Made by a program: the position numbers and the translations under genes
The notes under the pieces: generated by a model
The model's input: only the letters and a program-made list of their open reading frames with translations
What the model was told of the DNA's origin: nothing
Database searches by the model: none
From: CAVQBJ01 sp963819075
Lineage (GTDB): Bacteria; Actinomycetota; Thermoleophilia; Solirubrobacterales; Solirubrobacteraceae
Direction of reading: 5' to 3'
DNA length: 64,000 nucleotides
Assembly: GCA_963819075.1 (NCBI GenBank)
Contig: CAWFUP010000004.1
Span: 434,001 to 498,000 of the forward strand
In this document: one piece after another, positions 58,286-64,000 of the stretch
Layout of the letters: each line of letters starts with the position of its first letter
Position numbering within the stretch: position 1 is the stretch's first letter

Positions 58286-59457
58286 GCGTCTTCGCGCCCG
58301 CTCGCGATCGCGACCTCGCCGCGCGCCTGCCCCGGATGGGGTGTGAGCGGTTCGCCGTCGTGGTGATACTCGCGCGGCACGCGTGCGGAGAGCCCGCAGG
58401 TGACTTCGTAGTTGATCGTGTCCAGGCGGCGGGCCACGTCCTCGCAGGTGATGCGCTCCGCCCCATCCCGGCCGATCAGCGTGGCGGTCGCGCCGACCGG
58501 CGGCGCTGCCGCGCCGACGTCGACCGTGATGTTGTCCATGCTCACCGTCCCGACCAGCGGGTAGCGCCGCCCCGAGATGAGCACGTCGGCGTTGTTGGTC
58601 AGGCCGCGCCGCCAACCGTCGCCGTATCCGATCGGCAGTGTGGCGAGCGTCGTGTCGTGCGACACGACGAAGCGGCGCCCGTAGCCGGCGCTCTCGCCGG
58701 CGCGACATGCCTTCACGGCGGCGACGGTGCTGTACAGAGCGAGGGCTGGCTCGAGCGTCCACGCATCCGGGTCCTCCCCGAATGGGTCGAGGCCGTACGC
58801 GGCGACCCCGCAGCGAACCATGTCGAAGTGGGTGCTCGAATCGCGCAGCGTGGCTGCGCTGTTGGCGGCGTGGAGCGTGATCTGCGGGTGGCGCTGCTTG
58901 AGCGGCAGCGCCCAGGCGGCGAATCGCTCGCGCTGCTCGCGCAGGAACGCGTCGTCGGGGTCATCGGCGGTCGCGAAGTGCGTGAGCGCACCGGCGAGGG
59001 TCAGCGCAGGCGCGCGGACAACGGCGTCGGCGATCTCGTTGGCGTGCTCCGGGTCGCGAGTCCCGAGCCGGCCCATCCCGGTGTCCAGCTTGACGTGCAC
59101 GCGGCCGCGCCCGAGCGCCGCCGCGCCGTCGACGAACTCGGTCGACCAGGCGACGATGTCGGCGTCCGCCGCGACGGCGATCTGCAGCTCGAGCGGCGTG
59201 AGCGCTCCGAGAACGAGCACATTCGCGCGCACGCCGGCCTCCCGCAGCTGCGCCGCCTCCTGGGCCGTCGCGACGGCGAGCGAGTCCGCACCGCCCTCGA
59301 GCGCCGCGCGCGCACTCGCGACGGCGCCGTGACCGTAGCCGTCCGCCTTTACGACGACGCACAGGACCACCCCCGGCGCGAGCTCGGTGCGCAGCCGGGC
59401 GCAATTGCGGGCGATCGCCGCAACATTCACCCGGGCGAGCGCGCGAACGGCAGACAC
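58282..59457 (-). CDS. alr: Alanine racemase
   Basis: 391 residues. PLP lysine is Lys37 in VVVKADGYGHG. The second catalytic Tyr is in GYGRRFVVSHDT, and SMDNITVDVG is a further hallmark. It makes D-alanine for peptidoglycan. GTG 59457 is the start; the same frame runs on through the end of nnr and makes a false 644-codon fusion, because nnr has a frame error near its end. The stop overlaps the cca start. The group nnr-alr-cca is one operon. Confidence 0.95.
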   Translation of the reverse strand: MSAVRALARVNVAAIARNCARLRTELAPGVVLCVVVKADGYGHGAVASARAALEGGADSLAVATAQEAAQLREAGVRANVLVLGALTPLELQIAVAADADIVAWSTEFVDGAAALGRGRVHVKLDTGMGRLGTRDPEHANEIADAVVRAPALTLAGALTHFATADDPDDAFLREQRERFAAWALPLKQRHPQITLHAANSAATLRDSSTHFDMVRCGVAAYGLDPFGEDPDAWTLEPALALYSTVAAVKACRAGESAGYGRRFVVSHDTTLATLPIGYGDGWRRGLTNNADVLISGRRYPLVGTVSMDNITVDVGAAAPPVGATATLIGRDGAERITCEDVARRLDTINYEVTCGLSARVPREYHHDGEPLTPHPGQARGEVAIASGREDA

Positions 59458-59462
59458 TGCAG

Positions 59463-61001
59463 TCAGCCTACTGAGGGTCCCAGCGCCGCGAGGAAGCGCG
59501 GCGATCACGTCGGAGGCGATGACGCCGTCGGCGCTGCCCTGCGCGCGTGCCGCGCGTCGCCCCGCCTCGGCGTGCAGCGAGGCTCCGGCCGCGGCGGCGG
59601 CAAATGCCGTTACACCGCGCGCGAGCAGCGCCGCGATGACCCCGCTGAGCACGTCGCCGGTCCCCGCGGTCGCCAGCCCGGGACTGCCGCCCGGATTGAC
59701 CGCTACGCGCCCGTCGGGATCGACGACGAGGGTGTCGTCGCCCTTGAGCAGCACGACGGCGCCGCTGCGCCGGGCCGCGTCGCGCGCATGCCACAGGCGG
59801 CGCCGCTGCACCTCATCGCTGTCGATGCCGAGCAGCCGCGCGAGCTCGCCGGCGTGCGGCGTGCAGACGGTCTGGGCCGTGCGGACCGCGAGCGCCTCGA
59901 GGCGACCGGCGTGGGCATTGAGGCCGTCGGCGTCGAGCACGAGCGCGACGGCGGCGCGCGAAGCGAGCGTCTCGCGCAAAGGCGAAGGCGCCCTCGCTGC
60001 GGCCGAGGCCCGGGCCGAGGGCGAGCGCCCCGCCCCGCGCGGTCGCCTCGAGCACAACCTCGACGCCATCGGGCAGCAGCGACCCGTCCGCGTCGGGCAG
60101 GCCCTCGGGTCATGACCTCGAGCAGCTGGACCTCGAAGATCGACTGGAGCGTCGCGGGCACGCACGCGGTGACGTAGCCGGCGCCGGCGCGCGCGGCCGC
60201 CCTCGAGGCCAGGCACGGCGCGCCGGTCAGACCGGCCGAGCCTCCGGCGACGAGCACGTGGCCGCTCGTGAACTTCGTCCCGCCGGCGTCACGGCGCGGG
60301 ATGACGCCGAGCACATCCGCGCCGATGAGACCCGAGGGGACGTCGAGCGGGGCGCCGTGCGGGATCCCGATGTCGACGACGTGGACCGCGCCCGCGTGGC
60401 GCTTGCCCGGGTTGATCCACAACCCGAGCTTGGCCAGGTGGAAGGTCGCCGTGGCGCTGGCGCGGACCGCGTCGCCGACGACCTCGCCGGACGACGCATC
60501 GACGCCGCTCGGCACGTCGGCGCTGACCACCGGCTGCGCCTGCGCGTTGAGCGCGGTGATCGCTTCGGCGACGACCCCACGCGGCTCGCCGCTGAAGCCC
60601 GTGCCGAGGACGGCATCGACGTGGCCGGCATGCCCGTCGAGCGCGCCCGCCGCGAACGGCGTCGGCGCGTCGCCGGGAAGGCGCTCGAGGTTGGCGCGTG
60701 CGTCCGGGCTCGATGCGCGCAGATCGCCGGTGGCCAGCACCGACACGGCTCGCCCGTCCTCTCGCAGCATGCGCGCCGCCACGAGGCCGTCGCCGCCGTT
60801 GTTGCCCTTCCCGCAGACGACGGCGATCGGTCCGTCGGGGATGACGGTCTCGGCGAGGCGCGCAAGACCGGCGCCGGCTCGCTCCATGAGATCGAGCGAC
60901 GGGACGCCTCGTTCCTCGATCGCCCAGCGATCGACCGCGCGCATCGCCTCGGCGTCGGGCAGCGGCGCGCACCAGTCGGGGAGCTCGGTCGCCGGCGGCA
61001 T
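59463..61001 (-). pseudogene. nnr: Bifunctional NAD(P)H-hydrate epimerase/dehydratase, frameshifted
   Basis: About 511 residues if repaired. The N-terminal epimerase domain (to about residue 215) reads normally: VVCGKGNNGGDGLVAARML and VSADVPSGVDASSGEVVG. The dehydratase domain opens with VLVAGGSAGLTGAPCLASRA. Three single-base insertions then change the frame: near 60101-60107 (after EVMTRG), near 59969-59983 (after EGAFAFA) and near 59481-59493 (just before the end). The correct frame then reads ALGPSVG and stops at TGA 59465. In the middle part the ATP/ADP site GSPGLATAGTGDVLSG is intact. The enzyme repairs hydrated NADH and NADPH. Three errors in one gene point to the consensus rather than to decay. 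Confidence 0.85.
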
Positions 61002-61010
61002 CGTCCCGCG

Positions 61011-61016
61011 ATGCTA
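61011..61016 (-). promoter_or_regulatory. -10 box, nnr-alr-cca operon
   Basis: TAGCAT on the minus strand, 9 nt before ATG 61001; predicted leader 2-3 nt. Confidence 0.45.
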
Positions 61017-61017
61017 C

Positions 61018-61033
61018 CCCGGCGGCCGCCGGG
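61018..61033. repeat. 16-base palindrome between glmS and nnr
   Basis: CCCGGCGGCCGCCGGG is perfectly self-complementary and lies between the glmS stop and the nnr -10 box. It may be part of a terminator or an operator; without a loop it is not a clear hairpin. Confidence 0.4.
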
Positions 61034-61048
61034 CGCGCGCGCGGTGAG

Positions 61049-62920
61049 CTACTCGACGGTGACCGTCTTCGCGAGGTTGCGCGGCTGATCGACGTTCAGC
61101 CCCCGCCGGCGCGCGATGTCGTAGGCGAGCAGCTGCAGGGGGATGATCGCCAGTATCGGCTGCAGCATCCAGTCGATCCGCGGCACCGGCACAATCGACT
61201 GCGCGTGGGCGCCGATGCGGTCGTCGCCCTCGGTGGTGATGGCGATGACGTGCGCACCGCGCGCCATCACCTCCTGCATGTTGGAGACGATCTTCTCGAG
61301 CACCGGCGACTCCGTGGCCACGCACACGACCGGAGTCGATTCGTCGAGCAGCGCGATCGGCCCGTGCTTCATCTCCCCCGCGGCGTAGGCATCGGTGGCG
61401 ATGTAGGAGATCTCCTTCAGCTTGAGCGCTCCCTCGAGCGCGACCGCCAGGCCGATGTGCCGACCGAGGTAGAGGAAGAACTGCTGCTGTGAGTGCTCGT
61501 CGGCGATGCGCTGCACGACCTCGACGCTGCTCTGGAGCACCTCGTCGATCGCCCCCGGCAGTCGCTTGAGCTGACCGACGAGCTCGGCGATCCGCTCGGC
61601 CGGCAGCGTGCCGCGCAGCTCGGCCAGCCGCAATGCGAGCAGGTACATGACGGCCACCTGGCAGACGAACGTCTTCGTCGCGGCGACGCCCATCTCCAAG
61701 CCGGCGCGCGTGTACAGGACGCCGTCGGCGTCGCGCGTGGCCTGCGAACCCATCACGTTCGTGACCGCAAGCACCGTGGCGCCGCGCTCGCGGGCCAGGC
61801 GCATAGCCGCGAGCGTGTCGGCAGTCTCACCGGACTGCGAGATCCCGATCACGAGGTCCCCGGGGCCGACGACCGGGTCGCGGTATCGGTATTCCGAGGC
61901 GACGTCGACCTCGACGGGCACCCGCGCCCAGGCCTCGATCGCGTAGCGGCCGATGAGCCCCGCGTGGTAGGAGGTGCCGCAGGCGACGACGACGATGCGC
62001 GTGGCGCCGGCGAGGATCCGCTCGTCGAGCGCGCCTTCGTCGGAGAGATCGACGGTTCGCGTGTCGTGCGCCGCCCGGTCGGCGATCGTCGAGGCAACGG
62101 CCTCGGCCTGCTCGTAGATCTCCTTGAGCATGAACGTCTCGAAGCCGCCCTTCTCGGCGGTCTCCTCGTCCCAGTCGACCTCGACGATCGGGCGCTGAAG
62201 CGCGCGGCCATCGGGTGTGCAGATCGTGACGTCGTCGGCGCGCAAGACGACGATCTCCTCGTTCTCGACGTACTGCACGCGGCGCGTCTGGGCGAGGAAG
62301 GCCGGCACCGCGGAGGCGATGAACTGCTCGCCCTCGCCGCGCCCGACGACGAGCGGACACTCGCGGCGGGCGCCGACCAGGAGGTCCGGCTGGCCGGCGT
62401 GCATCGCCACGAATGCGTAATGCCCGCGCAGCTCGGCGAATGCCGCGCGCACCGCGGCGACGAGATCACCGTCGTAGTGGCGCGAGATGAGATGGGCGAT
62501 GACCTCGACGTCGGTCTCGGAGCTGAACACGCATCCGCTCTCCTGCAGGCGCTGCTTGAGCTCCATGTAGTTCTCGACGATTCCGTTGACGACCACGTGC
62601 ACCTGATCGTCGGCGTCGAACTGCGGGTGTGCGTTCTCCTCGCTCACGCGACCGTGCGTCGCCCAGCGGGTGTGGCCGATGCCGACAGTGGCCGGGGCTT
62701 GGGCAAGGGCGACAGCGCCGGTGTGCGCGTGCTCCGCGCGGGCGGCCAGCTTCGCCTCGAGGCGGTCGAGGTTGCCGACCGAGCGGACGGCCTCGATCCC
62801 GTCGGCGGCGAGGAGCGAGATACCGGCGCTGTCGTAGCCGCGGTACTCCAGGCGGCGCAGGCCCGCGAGGATGATCTGCTCGGCGGGGCGCCTTCCGACG
62901 TAGCCAACGATTCCGCACAC
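61049..62920 (-). CDS. glmS: Glutamine-fructose-6-phosphate aminotransferase
   Basis: 623 residues. The N-terminal class II amidotransferase starts at Cys (VCGIVGYVGRRPAEQI; Cys2 becomes the catalytic N-terminus). GLRRLEYRGYDSAGI is near residue 20-34, and GIGHTRWATHG follows. Two SIS domains follow (GISQSGETADT and the C-terminal DAYAAGEMKHGPIAL). The C-terminus NLAKTVTVE is typical. It makes glucosamine-6-phosphate for peptidoglycan. It follows glmM on the same strand, with a promoter TATCGT (63010-63005) and a leader of about 78 nt. That leader has no ribozyme-like fold that I can see. The start is GTG 62920. Confidence 0.97.
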   Translation of the reverse strand: MCGIVGYVGRRPAEQIILAGLRRLEYRGYDSAGISLLAADGIEAVRSVGNLDRLEAKLAARAEHAHTGAVALAQAPATVGIGHTRWATHGRVSEENAHPQFDADDQVHVVVNGIVENYMELKQRLQESGCVFSSETDVEVIAHLISRHYDGDLVAAVRAAFAELRGHYAFVAMHAGQPDLLVGARRECPLVVGRGEGEQFIASAVPAFLAQTRRVQYVENEEIVVLRADDVTICTPDGRALQRPIVEVDWDEETAEKGGFETFMLKEIYEQAEAVASTIADRAAHDTRTVDLSDEGALDERILAGATRIVVVACGTSYHAGLIGRYAIEAWARVPVEVDVASEYRYRDPVVGPGDLVIGISQSGETADTLAAMRLARERGATVLAVTNVMGSQATRDADGVLYTRAGLEMGVAATKTFVCQVAVMYLLALRLAELRGTLPAERIAELVGQLKRLPGAIDEVLQSSVEVVQRIADEHSQQQFFLYLGRHIGLAVALEGALKLKEISYIATDAYAAGEMKHGPIALLDESTPVVCVATESPVLEKIVSNMQEVMARGAHVIAITTEGDDRIGAHAQSIVPVPRIDWMLQPILAIIPLQLLAYDIARRRGLNVDQPRNLAKTVTVE

Positions 62921-63004
62921 GGGCCGCGGGTCCTTTCCTTCAGAGACGAGGCTCGACGGCCGTTCGTGGCGACGTCGAGGTCTCGCCCGGCTCGAGTCCG
63001 CCTG

Positions 63005-63010
63005 ACGATA
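63005..63010 (-). promoter_or_regulatory. -10 box, glmS
   Basis: TATCGT on the minus strand between glmM and glmS. It allows glmS to be transcribed apart from glmM. Confidence 0.4.
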
Positions 63011-63038
63011 CCAGCGCCGGGGGCGGCCACCTGCGGCG

Positions 63039-64000
63039 TCAGCCGAGCTCGCGCTCGACGAGCGCGACGAGCCGGTCGCACACCGCGTGCGCCTCGTCCG
63101 TCGTCGGGGCCTCGACCATGACGCGCACGAGCGGCTCGGTCCCGCTCGGGCGGACGAGCACGCGGCCGCGGCCCACGAGCGCCTCGCGCTCGCGCTCGAT
63201 CGCCTCGTTGACCTGCGTCGCAGACTGTAACGCGGTGCGGTCGCGGACGCGCACGTTGACGAGCCGCTGCGGCAGCTTGTCCATCGCGTCACGATCCGCC
63301 AGATCACGCCCGGCGAGCGCCTCGAGCGTGAGCAGGGCGCTCGCGATCCCATCGCCGGAGCGGTTGAACGCTGTATCGATGATGTGCCCGGATTGCTCGC
63401 CGCCGAGCGCCCATCCGCGCGCGCGCAGCTCCTCGAGCACATAGCGGTCGCCGACCTGGGTCGTGGCGATCTCGATGCCCGCGCGGCCCATGGCGGCGTG
63501 AAAGCCGTAGTTGGTCATCACCGTCACGACGACGCCGCTGCCCGGCAGGCGGTCCTGTGCGTGCAGGTGGATCGCGGCCAGGGCCATCAGCTCGTCCCCG
63601 TCGACGACGACGCCGTGGCGGTCGACGGCCAACACGCGGTCGCCGTCACCGTCGAACGCGAAGCCGATCGCGTGGCCGCCGCTGACGACGCGCTCGGCAA
63701 GCGCCTCGACGTGCGTCGATCCGCAGCCGTCGTTGATGTTGCGGCCATCGGGAGCGTCGGCGATCGTCGTAACGTGCGCGCCGAGGCGCCGGAACATCTC
63801 CGGCGCCGCCCGGTAGGTCGCGCCGTTCGCACAGTCGAGCACGACGTCGAGCCCGTCGAGGTCGAGGTCGGCGAAGCGGACCGCCAGTTCGCGCAGGTAG
63901 TCCTCGTGGCCGCCCCGCAGCGTGCGGATGCCCCCGATCCGACCCCCCGGCCGGCCGCTGTCGACGTCGGCGACGCCGCGCTCGAGCTCGCCCTCGATCG
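63039..64000 (-). CDS. glmM: Phosphoglucosamine mutase, N-terminal part cut by window edge
   Basis: About 320 codons are inside the window; the N-terminus, including the catalytic Ser, lies beyond 64000. VLDCANGATY, the metal-binding loop FAFDGDGDRVLAVD, the sugar-binding GGEQSGHIID, and the phosphate-binding RPSGTEPLVRVMVE are all present in order. It converts glucosamine-6-phosphate to glucosamine-1-phosphate. It stands directly before glmS, so two steps of UDP-GlcNAc synthesis are clustered. Confidence 0.95.
   Translation of the reverse strand, partial: IEGELERGVADVDSGRPGGRIGGIRTLRGGHEDYLRELAVRFADLDLDGLDVVLDCANGATYRAAPEMFRRLGAHVTTIADAPDGRNINDGCGSTHVEALAERVVSGGHAIGFAFDGDGDRVLAVDRHGVVVDGDELMALAAIHLHAQDRLPGSGVVVTVMTNYGFHAAMGRAGIEIATTQVGDRYVLEELRARGWALGGEQSGHIIDTAFNRSGDGIASALLTLEALAGRDLADRDAMDKLPQRLVNVRVRDRTALQSATQVNEAIEREREALVGRGRVLVRPSGTEPLVRVMVEAPTTDEAHAVCDRLVALVERELG

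Noticed and set aside
58282..60216. Fused NAD(P)H-hydrate dehydratase-alanine racemase
   Set aside because: The normal end of nnr and a normal GTG start of alr are both visible; a single extra base near 59481-59493 joins the frames artificially.
62921..63004. glmS ribozyme in the glmS leader
   Set aside because: Known glmS ribozymes are in Firmicutes; the roughly 78-nt leader is too short and no ribozyme core is seen.

Overview
The window is about 64 kb of high-GC DNA with tightly packed genes. Stop/start overlaps of the ATGA, GTGA and TGATG kind are common. GTG and occasional TTG starts are common too, and many genes have a TANNNT -10 box only 6 to 10 nt before the start codon, which implies leaderless or near-leaderless mRNAs. 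Gene content (DsbA plus VKOR instead of DsbB, an alpha-dimer type glycyl-tRNA synthetase, WS/DGAT wax ester synthase, DUF1269, a CopC-CopD fusion, caa3-like oxidases with tiny subunits) points to an actinobacterium. I infer a Thermoleophilia/Solirubrobacterales-like soil organism; no rRNA is present to prove this.

Layout. 1-11 kb: a cut-off unrecognised gene, an aldo/keto reductase, a three-gene extracellular polysaccharide operon on the minus strand (small membrane protein, NodB deacetylase fused to a GT2 synthase, GH9 lipoprotein), a methyltransferase divergent from a beta-propeller lipoprotein, a Baeyer-Villiger-type monooxygenase and a DUF326 copper protein. 11-16 kb: a truncated GH15 remnant, a frameshifted MFS exporter, a SulP transporter and two small membrane-protein genes. 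16-25.5 kb: tRNA-Arg, a DsbA/VKOR pair, a PKD-repeat secreted protein, rpiA, and a copper set (secreted/TM protein, CopCD, YcnI) ending near tRNA-Pro. 25.6-32 kb: DUF1015, OsmC, Nudix, rhodanese, small membrane proteins and glyS. 32-42.8 kb: lipid metabolism (acyl-CoA dehydrogenase, 3-hydroxyacyl-CoA dehydrogenase, WS/DGAT, enoyl-CoA hydratase), an ECF sigma factor overlapping an O6-alkylguanine transferase gene, trxB, and lipid/membrane genes. 42.9-54 kb: a respiratory locus with two complete subunit I/II pairs of haem-copper oxidase (one A1-type, one A2-type), ctaB, one subunit III, three tiny membrane proteins, a tandem stress-protein-like gene and a cytochrome c/cupredoxin lipoprotein. 54-64 kb: a Thr-tailed secreted protein, then a minus-strand housekeeping run: glmM, glmS, nnr, alr, cca, HIT, enoyl-CoA hydratase.

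Four genes (MFS, MGMT, trxB, nnr) carry six apparent single-base frameshifts, one in a C6 run. Because trxB and nnr are conserved housekeeping genes, consensus error in the source assembly is the simplest explanation, but it cannot be settled here. No CRISPR array, IS element, phage or integrase gene is visible. The most novel-looking candidates are the ECF sigma/alkyltransferase overlapping pair, the deacetylase-GT2/GH9 polysaccharide operon, and the twin-oxidase locus with its micro-subunits.
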